64,000 nt of DNA from a bacterium (GTDB lineage Bacteria; Patescibacteriota; Minisyncoccia; Minisyncoccales; Minisyncoccaceae): assembly GCA_023228085.1 (NCBI GenBank), contig JALOBW010000001.1, positions 62,001-126,000 of the forward strand, given 5' to 3'. The notes under the pieces are model-generated. The model made no database searches and was not told the origin of the DNA. It worked only from the letters and a program-made list of their open reading frames with translations. Below, one piece after another: positions 1-8,737 of this stretch. The first letter of the stretch is position 1. Each line of letters opens with the position of its first letter. A program made the translations under genes and the position numbers.

Positions 1-2
1 TG

Positions 3-893
3 ACTCGCCAATTAACTGGAGGTCTAAGACAGGCGGGAAGGGGAGCTGCCGAATCTCAATACACCACCGGAGGTCAAAAATTGAATGCAGATAAAGCGAT
101 AGCAACCGAAACAAGAAAAAGCTACGTCACCGAAATGACTAATTGGACTGATGGACAAAAAGACGCTGTTCTAAGCTCTGGAAGCAATTCCATAAAAGCG
201 CTTGCTCAGAAAGATGCGATTATAAAAGAAAGAGCTGACAAGGGTAAATTAAAAGACGCAGAAATAAATGTCATTCTTTCAAATCCAGAAAAATACGAAA
301 AGGATACTAGAGAAGCTGTTATGAAACGAATGCCTCATTTGGTCCCTGCACTTTCAGACCAAAAGGATAGAAAGATGAGTACAAACGCAAATCCAATATT
401 AAGACAACAAGAACAAGAACAACTTGACAATATAATGATTAAAGACTTTATGAATGGAAAAATGACAGCCCAAGACAAACATAAAATTCAGGTAGACAGT
501 GCGTTAAATTATGGCTCAGTGTCAAGCAACCTTGAAGCAAAACATATAAAATCAATTTTTAATTCAGCGAATACAGATAAGCTCAAAAAATTAAAAGAAA
601 ATCAATTAAAACTAGAAGTGGCATACGACATTAAAAGAACTGGAACAATTCCTCCGAATAGTATGGGTATTGCATCTGTTGCTCAAGCCAGAGTATTTAT
701 TGACAACGAAGAACAAAAAACAAAACTTCTTTCTGACCGATTAATTAAACTGCAAAGTATAAAAACTTCTATATCTAGAACAAATCCGAATTATAAAAAC
801 GATTCAATTTTTAAAAGCGCGGACGAAGAACAAAAAAGGCTAAGAGATGTTATTAATGAAAGAGAAAGACTAATAAAAGGCATTATTTTATAG
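3..893 (+). CDS. C-terminal part of a large protein, possibly a VirB6/TrbL-like T4SS component (partial)
   Basis: The reading frame is open from the first bases of the window to the TAG stop, so this is the tail of a gene that begins upstream; the TTG near position 81 is an internal Leu codon rather than a start. The visible 296 residues are polar, helical, rich in Lys, Gln, Glu and Asn, with no membrane segment. The first visible residues are Gly/Arg/Gln-rich (TGGLRQAGRGAAES), as in flexible cytoplasmic tails. It stands first in a locus that continues with PrgI-like, TraC-like and VirB4 genes, where a polytopic VirB6-like protein with a long soluble tail is often found in CPR genomes. The VirB6 identity is inference from context only; the function is not shown by this fragment. 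Confidence 0.5.
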   Translation, partial: TRQLTGGLRQAGRGAAESQYTTGGQKLNADKAIATETRKSYVTEMTNWTDGQKDAVLSSGSNSIKALAQKDAIIKERADKGKLKDAEINVILSNPEKYEKDTREAVMKRMPHLVPALSDQKDRKMSTNANPILRQQEQEQLDNIMIKDFMNGKMTAQDKHKIQVDSALNYGSVSSNLEAKHIKSIFNSANTDKLKKLKENQLKLEVAYDIKRTGTIPPNSMGIASVAQARVFIDNEEQKTKLLSDRLIKLQSIKTSISRTNPNYKNDSIFKSADEEQKRLRDVINERERLIKGIIL

Positions 894-906
894 AATAAAC
901 TAGCGA

Positions 907-1443
907 ATGGAACAAAGTCTTTTTAAAAATCCTTCATCTTTAGACTTGGATACTATTGAAGAAATAATCACAAAATACAAACTTGAGGATCAGTTTTATG
1001 TTTATCTAAATGAGGATATTAGAGACTTAATAACATCGGCTGAAAGTACTCAAGACAGACGAGCTATAAAGTCACTTTTTAAAATGAATTTTCCGTATAG
1101 CCAAAAGCTATGGGAAGAAGTATTCCTTATTATAAACAATAAAATTCCTCTTGACTTAGTTGCAGCAGATCTTGAAAAACGTTCTGGTCTTCCAAAAAAT
1201 ATCTGCGAAGCTATCGCCAAAGATTTAATAGAAAACAAAACTATTCAAAAAGAAATAAAAGCGATTCAGATAGAAGAAGACATACCTAATTATGAGGATT
1301 TCAATGCTTTCCCAGAAACGCAATCAGACCTACAAGAGATACAAGACGAAATAACTGTTGCTAATATTGAAAAAAACATAGAAGAAAATGAAACTCCTCA
1401 AATTGATAAAGGTACTGGCTTAGGTCAAGAATTATTAAAATAA
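907..1443 (+). CDS. Hypothetical protein in T4SS locus, helical domain plus acidic tail
   Basis: A 178-aa soluble protein starting 13 nt after the preceding stop, hence probably co-transcribed with it. Residues 1-118 are predicted mainly helical; residues 119-178 are acidic and Glu/Gln/Asn-rich and look disordered. The stretch around residues 79-107 (IPLDLVAADLEKRSGLPKNI) resembles the corresponding part of the protein encoded at 4622-5635 (LPLDELPVVIELELNISQDL), which also has a helical head and a low-complexity tail, so the two may be distant paralogues. I do not recognise a named family. A role with the secretion system is inferred only from the neighbourhood. Confidence 0.7.
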   Translation: MEQSLFKNPSSLDLDTIEEIITKYKLEDQFYVYLNEDIRDLITSAESTQDRRAIKSLFKMNFPYSQKLWEEVFLIINNKIPLDLVAADLEKRSGLPKNICEAIAKDLIENKTIQKEIKAIQIEEDIPNYEDFNAFPETQSDLQEIQDEITVANIEKNIEENETPQIDKGTGLGQELLK

Positions 1444-1447
1444 AAAA

Positions 1448-1466
1448 GAGTTGAAATATTCAACTC
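1448..1466. terminator. Bidirectional terminator between convergent genes
   Basis: An 8-bp perfect stem GAGTTGAA / TTCAACTC with a 3-nt loop sits between the convergent genes ending at 1443 (+) and 1465 (-). An A6 run precedes it on the + strand, giving a good U-tract for leftward transcription; the rightward tract is weaker. Confidence 0.7.
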
Positions 1467-2997
1467 ATTTAAATAGATTTTTCTCTTCTTCAATTTCAAT
1501 CCCTGCTCTAATAAGAGCCTTCGTACCTTCTTCGGTAAACTCATCGTTTGTTTTGTAATGTTCTAATTCTTCCTCTGGATTGCAACCCATTATTTCAAAA
1601 GCTGCGATTACTTCATCTTTTAATCCATTACTTGGAGACGGATTTGAAGATTCTTTTTTCGGACTCTTGTCCACTTTTGGCTTTTCAGTTTTTGGAGAAG
1701 GGGAGTTTGTCGGTGTTGCAGGACTCTGGGATTGGTAGTTTCCAAGCACATCCTTGATCATTCCAGCAGCGTATGTTCCCCCGACAATCGTGTTTAAGAG
1801 ATTTCCCATTCCCTCGTTTCCTCCATCTGTCTGAAGATGGAAAAGAGCCTTTCTGTTTGCCTTGAGGAGCATAATTACACCCTCATAGCACTTGTAGAAA
1901 ATTTGTCCATATTTTTCCATGAATTCTTCTGGTGAAAACTTGATAAGGAAATTGACTTCTTCCTCAGAGAGGTGAGTCATGCGACAGAAAGTTTGCATAG
2001 AGCTACTTATCTCTATTGACATGGCATTGGCGTTCCCCGTGGCAATTGTTTCTGTAGCAATCCTTTGACCCTCGGCTCTCGTAATCATGGTATCCTTGTC
2101 TGTGTTGGCCTCAATGATTCGTGCTTCTCTAGTTCTTTCGGCTTCAAATTTTCTCTTGTTAGCCTCTCTGTCTTTAGGGTCTAGGTCCAATACTCCAATA
2201 GAGTAAGTAGTTAATCCAAATTCATCCTCATAGTTTTTTATGATGCTGTCTTCTGGATTATCTTTTAACCCATCAAAAACTTCTTGCCCAAATTCAATCA
2301 TTGATTGTTGCTTTTTCTTACCATCAACCTCTGTTTCAATTTCGGTGTGAAACAGATCATCGTACCGAGTATGCAAAACTTTGTTTCTCAATCCTACTTC
2401 TATCTTGCTAGTCACAGTGCTAATGGGATTTTTAACGCCAAAAGCAAATTTGATCGCATTTTCTGGTTTTACCTGAGCCACTACAATGAACGGTATTCTA
2501 ACGAACGCCCGACTCACTGCAGTGTCGGCATCTGGAACTTCGCTTGCATAACTATACTTCTTTGTTGATATAAAATTAACAACTTTTTCTGGGTGCTCAA
2601 TTAACCTAAATCCGTCTTTGGTTTTTTCCATTGAGTGCCATTTTTCAAAAGTTATTGGTAATATTTGATGGAATGGGTATATTCCAACAATATTCCAACC
2701 ACCCATAAATCCTTTTTCATCTAATATCTTTATGGGTCGTCCATTGTACCCTACGATCATTACAGTTGATGGCTGTACAATAACCGTAAATATTCCTTTG
2801 GGAGCCCAAAGAATATAGAACGAGTAAAACAATGCAACAAAAAAAGCAATGAAACACAAACCGAATACCAAGAAATTCAGGTTTCCAATTCCTGCAATAG
2901 TAAAGATATTACTTATCAATATCCACACTACGATAGGGAAGAAAATAACTCCAAACCCTTTCATCAGAATCTTTTTGTTTCCTTCTTCTTTAGCCAT
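1465..2997 (-). CDS. SPFH/band-7 domain membrane protein
   Basis: A 510-aa protein. Residues about 13-60 form two hydrophobic membrane segments. An SPFH/band-7-like domain follows (about 75-330), ending in the charged helix DREANKRKFEAERTREARII typical of stomatin/flotillin relatives. Then comes a helical region with a short Gly-rich segment (GNLLNTIVGGTYAAG) and a Pro/Ser/Lys-rich linker, and a small acidic C-terminal domain (PEEELEHYKTNDEFTEEGTK). SPFH proteins form oligomeric membrane scaffolds. The start is supported by AAGGAG 9 nt upstream of ATG. The gene has its own promoter/leader (3033-3084). The GG-containing LLNT.VGG motif recurs as LLNSVGG in the next leftward protein (3129-3875), suggesting that the two work together. 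It is encoded opposite to the surrounding secretion genes. Confidence 0.8.
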   Translation of the reverse strand: MAKEEGNKKILMKGFGVIFFPIVVWILISNIFTIAGIGNLNFLVFGLCFIAFFVALFYSFYILWAPKGIFTVIVQPSTVMIVGYNGRPIKILDEKGFMGGWNIVGIYPFHQILPITFEKWHSMEKTKDGFRLIEHPEKVVNFISTKKYSYASEVPDADTAVSRAFVRIPFIVVAQVKPENAIKFAFGVKNPISTVTSKIEVGLRNKVLHTRYDDLFHTEIETEVDGKKKQQSMIEFGQEVFDGLKDNPEDSIIKNYEDEFGLTTYSIGVLDLDPKDREANKRKFEAERTREARIIEANTDKDTMITRAEGQRIATETIATGNANAMSIEISSSMQTFCRMTHLSEEEVNFLIKFSPEEFMEKYGQIFYKCYEGVIMLLKANRKALFHLQTDGGNEGMGNLLNTIVGGTYAAGMIKDVLGNYQSQSPATPTNSPSPKTEKPKVDKSPKKESSNPSPSNGLKDEVIAAFEIMGCNPEEELEHYKTNDEFTEEGTKALIRAGIEIEEEKNLFK

Positions 2998-3032
2998 TTA
3001 AAACATCTCCTTCTTTGTAAAAGAACAGTTCA

Positions 3033-3084
3033 ATCCTAAACCTTAGGATATTTATATTATAAAATAATAATAATATTAAGTCAA
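3033..3084 (-). promoter_or_regulatory. Consensus promoter and 5' leader hairpin of SPFH gene
   Basis: On the minus strand, TTGACT (3079-3084) is separated by exactly 17 nt from TATAAT (3056-3061). The transcript would begin near an inverted repeat ATCCTAA-ggt-TTAGGAT (3033-3049), followed by GTTCTTTTA and the AAGGAG ribosome-binding site. Nearly the same arrangement precedes the gene at 3944-4504. Confidence 0.75.
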
Positions 3085-3128
3085 TAGTAGATATTTCTTT
3101 TTGGGGTAAAAAAAATAGGCTTCAAGGA

Positions 3129-3875
3129 TTATCGTGTCCTTTCAGCCTTTACCAGAGGTTGTCCTCCAGATACTTTGCCAGCAACACTTTCTTTATACCG
3201 AGCCTTTGCTAGCTTTTTGTCTTTTATGATGACTTGGACAAATATGTCCGCGTCCTCATAGATTTTGTATCCTCTCTTTACCTTGTCAGCAGAAACCTGA
3301 TCTGGCGTCTGTTGTACTAAATAAGAAGTCACTTTCCTGAAAATATCCTGCGGATCACTTTCGGGATCATCCACTTCAAACTCAATTTGAGGTTTGCGAG
3401 AGCTTTCTTGAGCAACTTTTTGAGCTTGCTCAACAACACCACCAACGGAGTTTAATAAAGTTCCAACGACTTCATCAAAATTACCTCCGCTTTGCAGGAA
3501 AAACAGTGCACCCCTTGCGATTGCAAGAACAATTATGATGTTTTGTTCCATTCCCATTACAACTATCGGGAATTTGAGAAACATCACCTGTACTGCTGAA
3601 ATTCCTAGCCATCCCCATAAATTGGCAGCATCCATATAGCTACCAATAAGGGAAAGAATTGCAACCCCTCCCATAATCTTCAAGAGTAAACTCTTGGCGT
3701 TCGGGGTGGTTTTGTAGTAAACAAGACCCGCAATGATGTAGAACATCACTGCCATGATGATCAAGTTCGTTATTGCTCTTTCAGAACTCTCATTGGGATA
3801 AAATACTCCCAATAAAATTATTCCGATGAAGAACGCTGCAGAAAGAGCCGTTGAGACTCTCCATTTCTCTACCAT
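3129..3875 (-). CDS. Four-TM membrane protein with soluble C-terminal domain, unknown function
   Basis: A 248-aa protein when started at the ATG at 3875, which has a perfect GGAGGT 7 nt upstream; the TTG five codons earlier lies inside that ribosome-binding site and is unlikely to be used. About four hydrophobic segments occupy residues 1-125. A Gly-rich motif LLNSVGG follows, then a charged cytosolic region and a compact C-terminal domain (FRKVTSYLVQQTPDQVSAD...YKESVAGKVSGG). It lies downstream of the membrane protein at 3944-4504, 68 nt apart, probably in the same leftward transcript, and upstream of the SPFH gene. I do not recognise the family; the context suggests a membrane complex with the SPFH protein. 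Confidence 0.75.
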   Translation of the reverse strand: MVEKWRVSTALSAAFFIGIILLGVFYPNESSERAITNLIIMAVMFYIIAGLVYYKTTPNAKSLLLKIMGGVAILSLIGSYMDAANLWGWLGISAVQVMFLKFPIVVMGMEQNIIIVLAIARGALFFLQSGGNFDEVVGTLLNSVGGVVEQAQKVAQESSRKPQIEFEVDDPESDPQDIFRKVTSYLVQQTPDQVSADKVKRGYKIYEDADIFVQVIIKDKKLAKARYKESVAGKVSGGQPLVKAERTR

Positions 3876-3943
3876 TCTTTTTACCTCCAAAGAAACTGTT
3901 GTAATTATAAACTATGCAGTGTGGGAAGTCAACCCCTTTTTCC

Positions 3944-4504
3944 TCATTTGCTCTTTTTGGTCTTTTGGAATAAAAATCCTGAAACAACTAAGAGCATAAA
4001 TGATCCCAGAACGGAGAAGGCAATAATTCCTCCGATAGTCGTTCCAATGTCCATTGCCATTGCGTGCGAAATAAAATAATTCGTACTGTAGGTGCTTCCC
4101 GCAGTACCAGCTTTTCCTTCGGCAAATTGAACAATAAAAAACCCAACTGTCGTGCAAATTGCGACTGCAAGCACAGAAAGCATTATCTTTTTGATATAGC
4201 AAAGCATTAGAGCGAATAATGTAAACATAATTGCTCCGATTAGCAATGGAACTTCAAAAAAGATAAATGTCACTGATGTCATTATCGCGATAAACAATAA
4301 GGCAGTCTTAAAAACTTTTGAACTTGTTTTTCCTCTAATGATAACGAGTAAGCATAGTAGGGCAATAGCCGTTGCAATATGATTCAAGTCGTGATTTTCC
4401 TTGAAAATTAACGACTGCAGAATCACTACAATAAAGATAACTACTGCAATAACAACTATGTTTTCCTTAATCCAAGTACCAATAGACTTAATTACTTTTC
4501 CCAT
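3944..4504 (-). CDS. Polytopic membrane protein, unknown function
   Basis: A 186-aa protein starting at the ATG at 4504, with AGAGGT in the ribosome-binding position; the frame extends 30 codons further upstream, but that part would overlap the promoter and is rejected. After a short basic N-terminus it has about five to six closely spaced hydrophobic helices and a Lys-rich C-terminus (FLFQKTKKSK). The segment GKAGTAGSTYSTNYF between helices is probably extracytoplasmic. No catalytic motif is seen. It is the first gene of a leftward unit driven by the promoter at 4553-4581. Confidence 0.7.
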   Translation of the reverse strand: MGKVIKSIGTWIKENIVVIAVVIFIVVILQSLIFKENHDLNHIATAIALLCLLVIIRGKTSSKVFKTALLFIAIMTSVTFIFFEVPLLIGAIMFTLFALMLCYIKKIMLSVLAVAICTTVGFFIVQFAEGKAGTAGSTYSTNYFISHAMAMDIGTTIGGIIAFSVLGSFMLLVVSGFLFQKTKKSK

Positions 4505-4581
4505 TTTTTCTACCTCTCTTTTAAAAGAACATCCAAATACTAGGATGTTTATATTATAAAATATTAATAATATTTCGTCAA
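4505..4581 (-). promoter_or_regulatory. Consensus promoter with leader hairpin, twin of the SPFH promoter
   Basis: Minus strand: TTGACG (4576-4581), 17-nt spacer, TATAAT (4553-4558), then ATAAACATCC...GGATG forming an imperfect hairpin (about 4530-4546), GTTCTTTTA and AGAGGT before the ATG. Sequence and order of parts match the leader at 3010-3084. Confidence 0.75.
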
Positions 4582-4621
4582 TATCTAGACACACCTCTCA
4601 ACACTTGTTAAAATAGTATTA

Positions 4622-5635
4622 ATGAATCAAGAATACTCTAAAGATTTTTTTTGGGATACTTACAAAAAACTTCCTGAAGACTTAAAAGAAGCTTTGTTTT
4701 CTGATAAAAACAATGAAATAATAAATCATATTTGCATTCAGTCTGGATTAAACGAAGAACAAGTTGCAAGTGTGGCAAAGTTTACTGGTAGGGTACTTAT
4801 GGGATTATTACCTTTAGATGAACTGCCTGTTGTAATTGAATTAGAACTCAATATATCTCAAGATTTAGCAAATCAAATAAACCGTCAGATATATATTTCT
4901 ATTTTTAAACATCTAAGAGTTTCGTTAAACAAAATAAACGATAAAAACTTTAGCTATAAAGATCAATTTACTTCTGAGAATGATGGAAAAGAAGAAGATT
5001 TAAAACGACGAGAAGGTGCTGCTCCTAAGGTTTTTTCTAAGCCATTTCCTGAAACTTCCACTGATGGATTGGTTAAAATATCTTCGGAAAAAAATACTTC
5101 ATCAATACCACCAAACTCTCCGTCAATTGAAAAACCAATAAAAGTTTCGGAAAATATCGCCCCGCAAATGTCTCAAACAAAAGAGCCTCCTTTTTCGTAT
5201 AACGAACTACCTACAATCAAAGAACCTTTAAACAAAACTGAAACAGGGAATAGTGAAGAGAAAAAAATAGAAAAAATAGAACTACCAACCCCGAACTCTG
5301 CCCCAAAACCTCCGATAAATACTCCGAGTCGTAGTGCCTTTGAACAAGAATTAGAAAAAGAATCTTTTCCTAATATTCCTGTATCCTTTTCTTCTGGCAC
5401 AATTCCTTCTGTTGCACTGGGTAATGATGGTTCCTCAAAAGCCAATGAAAATTTTGAACCAAAGCCAGCAGAAAAAAGTTCTTCTACTTTAGACCCAAAA
5501 CCTACTGATAAGCCCGTTGATACTACTTCGCAAATAATTGTTCCTGATATTCCTCAAGCACCACAAAAAGAAGAAATAGTAAAAGATTCACAAGCAAACA
5601 ATAAAGACGACCCATATAAAGAGTCGCTCATATAA
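4622..5635 (+). CDS. Hypothetical T4SS-locus protein: helical head domain with long Pro/Ser/Lys disordered tail
   Basis: A 337-aa protein. Residues 1-112 form an amphipathic helical domain (LPEDLKEALFSDKNNEIINH ... GLNEEQVASVAKFTGRVLMG ... LPLDELP). This head resembles a domain I associate with small CPR proteins near secretion genes. Residues 113-337 are low complexity, dominated by Pro, Ser, Lys, Glu and Asn, and are almost certainly disordered. The stop lies 4 nt before the PrgI-like start, so translational coupling is likely. No signal peptide or TM helix is visible. The role is unknown; a cytoplasmic accessory or linker protein of the secretion machine is an inference from position. Confidence 0.7.
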   Translation: MNQEYSKDFFWDTYKKLPEDLKEALFSDKNNEIINHICIQSGLNEEQVASVAKFTGRVLMGLLPLDELPVVIELELNISQDLANQINRQIYISIFKHLRVSLNKINDKNFSYKDQFTSENDGKEEDLKRREGAAPKVFSKPFPETSTDGLVKISSEKNTSSIPPNSPSIEKPIKVSENIAPQMSQTKEPPFSYNELPTIKEPLNKTETGNSEEKKIEKIELPTPNSAPKPPINTPSRSAFEQELEKESFPNIPVSFSSGTIPSVALGNDGSSKANENFEPKPAEKSSSTLDPKPTDKPVDTTSQIIVPDIPQAPQKEEIVKDSQANNKDDPYKESLI

Positions 5636-5639
5636 CACA

Positions 5640-6056
5640 ATGCAAGTAAGAGTACCACAATTTATTGAACACGACCCAAAGCTTCTTGGTCCTTTTACCC
5701 TTAGTCAAACTCTTTATGTAGGTTCGGCTTTATTTGGAACATTTATTCTTTATTTGTTTATTGGACAAAAGCAGTTTTTCTTGTTTCTTTTTTTAGCTGG
5801 ATTATTGTTTGCAATAGCTATTTTTTTAGCATTCTACAAAGTAGAAGGATTATCTATTCCATACGTTATCAAAAACTCTTTGGATTATAATATGAAAACG
5901 AAATTATACATCTGGAAGAGAAAAGAAATTCCTGTTTATATATCTTTGGAAAAGAAAAAAGAAGAGAAAGAAGATCCCTCAAGAAAGTCTCCGCTAAAAA
6001 TGACACAAGGAGGAAGTATGGATAAATTAATGAAAAAAATAGATTTTGAAAAATAA
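5640..6056 (+). CDS. PrgI-family membrane protein of type IV secretion system
   Basis: A 138-aa protein with the layout of PrgI/VirB3-like subunits: a short N-terminus with QVRVPQFIEHDPKLLGPFTL, two adjacent transmembrane helices (about 24-45 and 47-68), then a conserved cytosolic stretch (YVIKNSLDYNMKTKLYIWKR) and a Lys-rich tail. PrgI-like proteins are inner-membrane parts of Gram-positive-type T4SS and are usually encoded just before the VirB4 ATPase, as here with one intervening TraC-like gene. Spacing of 4 and 11 nt to its neighbours indicates one operon. Confidence 0.85.
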   Translation: MQVRVPQFIEHDPKLLGPFTLSQTLYVGSALFGTFILYLFIGQKQFFLFLFLAGLLFAIAIFLAFYKVEGLSIPYVIKNSLDYNMKTKLYIWKRKEIPVYISLEKKKEEKEDPSRKSPLKMTQGGSMDKLMKKIDFEK

Positions 6057-6067
6057 TTAAAACTGAC

Positions 6068-6829
6068 ATGGCAACTCCAACACAAGAGTTTATCCAAATA
6101 GAACAAATAAGAGAAGGTACTGCTGTAATGAAAGACGGCTCAATGAAGGGCGTGCTAGCAGTATCGTCTCTTAATTTTGCCCTAAAAGCCGAGGAAGAAC
6201 AAGAAGCCATTATTTATAATTTCCAAAATTTTTTGAACTCGCTTGATTTTTCTTGCCAAATATTAGCAACTTCAAGAAAAGTAAATATTACTGGCTACAT
6301 AGAAAAAATAAAAGAACTGGAAGCAAAGCAACCAAATGAACTACTAAGAATGCAAACAGTAGATTATAGAAAATTTATTGAAGAACTAGTTTTGGGAGGA
6401 TCAATTATGAATAAAAATTTTTATGTAATTATTCCTTACTATCCTCTTGTTGAAATAAATATGGCTTCCGAACAATACAGAGCGGCCGCAGCAGCTGAAG
6501 AAGCTGCGCAAGGAGATTTGCTAGGGAATATAGGAAAAACAAAAGAAAAGCCTAGTAAAGAGGGGGTTGTTGAGCCTCCAAAGCCAGAAAATCCTAGTCT
6601 TCGCCAAGCCAAAACGATCAATGCAAAATTAACTGAAAAACAATTTCAAACGGGCAAATATCAGTTAAAACAACGAATGGAATATGTTGCGCTTGGACTC
6701 CGAAGATCTGGATTAAAAGCAGCATCTCTTGGGAGCGAAGAATTAATTGAGCTTTTTTGGGCGTTTCACCACCCAAAACAAGCCGAACAAGGATATTATC
6801 CTCAAATACCACCAGAGATTATTACTTAA
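6068..6829 (+). CDS. TraC-like domain protein of T4SS (VirB4 N-domain-like)
   Basis: A 253-aa protein beginning TPTQEFIQIEQIREGTAVMK, followed by DGSMKGVLAVSSLNFALKAE and a helical region containing LNSLDFSCQILATSRKVNI. This pattern is that of the TraC-like/VirB4 N-terminal module that in CPR bacteria is encoded separately from the ATPase. An Ala-rich acidic linker (about 135-185) precedes a second small domain ending at GYYPQIPPEIIT. There is no Walker motif. It lies between the prgI-like gene (11 nt) and virB4 (9 nt) in the same operon, and probably assembles with VirB4. Confidence 0.8.
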   Translation: MATPTQEFIQIEQIREGTAVMKDGSMKGVLAVSSLNFALKAEEEQEAIIYNFQNFLNSLDFSCQILATSRKVNITGYIEKIKELEAKQPNELLRMQTVDYRKFIEELVLGGSIMNKNFYVIIPYYPLVEINMASEQYRAAAAAEEAAQGDLLGNIGKTKEKPSKEGVVEPPKPENPSLRQAKTINAKLTEKQFQTGKYQLKQRMEYVALGLRRSGLKAASLGSEELIELFWAFHHPKQAEQGYYPQIPPEIIT

Positions 6830-6838
6830 AACAAATAT

Positions 6839-8620
6839 ATGGGTTTTTTTGGAAATAAAAAAGTACAAAAGCTATACGATCAGGAGGTAATGGATATTAA
6901 GGATATTATTGCTCCTGCCTCTATAGAAATAGAACAAAATCATATTCTTTTAGAAGAGAAATATACAAAAACATATTTTGTTTTTTCTTATCCGCGATAT
7001 CTAAATATGGGCTGGCTTTCGTCAATTATAAATATGGATATTCCTTTTGATTTATCCTTCTTTTTCCATCCCGTTGATACTGGCACCGTTCTAAAGCAAT
7101 TAAGTAAAAGTGTGACCGAAGTTCAATCCGAAATAATAGAGAGACAAGAAAAAGGACTTATCCGTGATCCATCGCTGGAAACTGCATTTCAAGATTTGGA
7201 AGAATTACGTGACAAACTACAAACTGCTCAAGAAAAAATGTTTAAATTTGGTCTTTATATAAATATTTATGCCGAAGATAAAAAAAATCTGGAACTAATA
7301 GAAACAAACCTTCGTTCACTTCTAGAGTCTCGCCTCATTTATATAAAGCCGGCTTTATTCCAGCAACAGAATGGATTAGTTTCGTGCATGCCATATTGTA
7401 ATGATTTATTAAAAATCCACAACACATTAAATACAGGGGCGCTAGCCAGTCTTTTTCCTTTTATTTCTTTTGATTTAAGTTCTAATGAAGGAATTCTCTA
7501 TGGAATAAATAAACACAATAGTTCGCTTATATTGTTTGATAGGTTTAGTATGGAAAACGCTAATATGGTAATCTTTGCTAAATCCGGATCTGGAAAATCA
7601 TACACAGTTAAATTAGAAATTCTTCGGTCTCTAATGATGGGTACTGATTGTATAATCATTGACCCTGAAAATGAGTATAAACCACTTGTAGAGGCCGTAG
7701 GGGGATCTTTCTTCCATGTTTCAGTAAGTTCCGAAAATCACCTTAATGCTTTTGATCTTCCTACGCCAATGGAAGACGAATCTCCAGAAGACGTACTGCG
7801 AAACAATGTTATTAATTTGGTAGGATTAATGCGTATCATGCTCGGAGGGCTAACCCCAGAAGAAGATGCTATTATGGATCGTGCCTTAACTGAGACTTAT
7901 GCGGCAAAAGATATTACTCCAGACTCTGATCCAACAAACTGGAATAGAGACATTCCTGTTTTGTCTGATTTGGAAGCAGTTTTAGAAGGAATGCAAGGGG
8001 CAGAATCACTAGCCGAAAGATTAAGAAAATTCACAAAAGGAACATTTTCATCTTTTTTTAATAGCAAATCAAATATTCAAATGGATACTCCTTTAATGGT
8101 TTTTGGAATTAGAGATATGGAGGATGAACTTCGCCCAATCGCTATGTTTATTGTGATGAGGCATATTTGGAATGCAGTAAGAACAACTTTTAAGCGCCGT
8201 ATAATGGTTGTTGATGAGGCGTGGTGGATGATGAAAGAAGACAATGGTGCATCGTTTCTTTTTGGGATGTGTAAGAGGGCTCGTAAGTATTGGTTGGGAG
8301 TCACTACTATTACGCAGGACGTTTCTGATTTTATGAGATCGGAATACGGAAAACCAATTATTACGAATTCGTCAATACAATTATTATTAAAACAAAGCCC
8401 CGCTACAATTGATTTAATCCAAGAGACTTTTAATCTTACCGATCAAGAAAAGTATTTGCTTTTAGAGACTCCTGTGGGAGAGGGAATATTCTTTGCGGGA
8501 CAAAAGCACGTCGCTATAAGTATTGTTGCCTCATATGCAGAGCATCAAATAATCACCACAAATCCCGAAGAAATAGCAAAAATAAGAGCACAGAAAAAAA
8601 TGATTGTTCAACGCGAATAA
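6839..8620 (+). CDS. virB4: VirB4-family type IV secretion ATPase
   Basis: A 593-aa protein. The N-terminal domain (1-230) matches the VirB4/TraC fold. The ATPase domain has Walker A AKSGSGKS (247-254), IIDPENEY after the first strand, Walker B RIMVVDEAW (454-462) and the TITQDVSDF motif. It powers substrate transfer or pilus assembly in T4SS and competence-like systems at the inner membrane. It is the last gene of the operon and is followed by a terminator hairpin. There is no VirD4-type coupling protein or relaxase in the window, so conjugation cannot be claimed; DNA uptake or pilus assembly is equally possible. Confidence 0.92.
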   Translation: MGFFGNKKVQKLYDQEVMDIKDIIAPASIEIEQNHILLEEKYTKTYFVFSYPRYLNMGWLSSIINMDIPFDLSFFFHPVDTGTVLKQLSKSVTEVQSEIIERQEKGLIRDPSLETAFQDLEELRDKLQTAQEKMFKFGLYINIYAEDKKNLELIETNLRSLLESRLIYIKPALFQQQNGLVSCMPYCNDLLKIHNTLNTGALASLFPFISFDLSSNEGILYGINKHNSSLILFDRFSMENANMVIFAKSGSGKSYTVKLEILRSLMMGTDCIIIDPENEYKPLVEAVGGSFFHVSVSSENHLNAFDLPTPMEDESPEDVLRNNVINLVGLMRIMLGGLTPEEDAIMDRALTETYAAKDITPDSDPTNWNRDIPVLSDLEAVLEGMQGAESLAERLRKFTKGTFSSFFNSKSNIQMDTPLMVFGIRDMEDELRPIAMFIVMRHIWNAVRTTFKRRIMVVDEAWWMMKEDNGASFLFGMCKRARKYWLGVTTITQDVSDFMRSEYGKPIITNSSIQLLLKQSPATIDLIQETFNLTDQEKYLLLETPVGEGIFFAGQKHVAISIVASYAEHQIITTNPEEIAKIRAQKKMIVQRE

Positions 8621-8623
8621 ATC

Positions 8624-8653
8624 AAAAACCATCTTTTCTCCAAGATGGTTTTT
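8624..8653 (+). terminator. Intrinsic terminator after virB4
   Basis: A 12-bp perfect stem AAAAACCATCTT / AAGATGGTTTTT with a 6-nt loop, starting 3 nt after the virB4 stop and ending in a T run. Confidence 0.9.
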
Positions 8654-8737
8654 GATTGCTTTAATTTTATTTATATTATAAAATATAGTTAATAATTATC
8701 TAAAAAAGGAGATATTTAATTAGTAATATCAAAAAAA

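Noticed and set aside
8655..8700. A third copy of the SPFH-type promoter/leader, on the minus strand
   Set aside because: It has TATAAT-like sequence but no good -35 at 17 nt and no leader hairpin, and would transcribe into a terminator.
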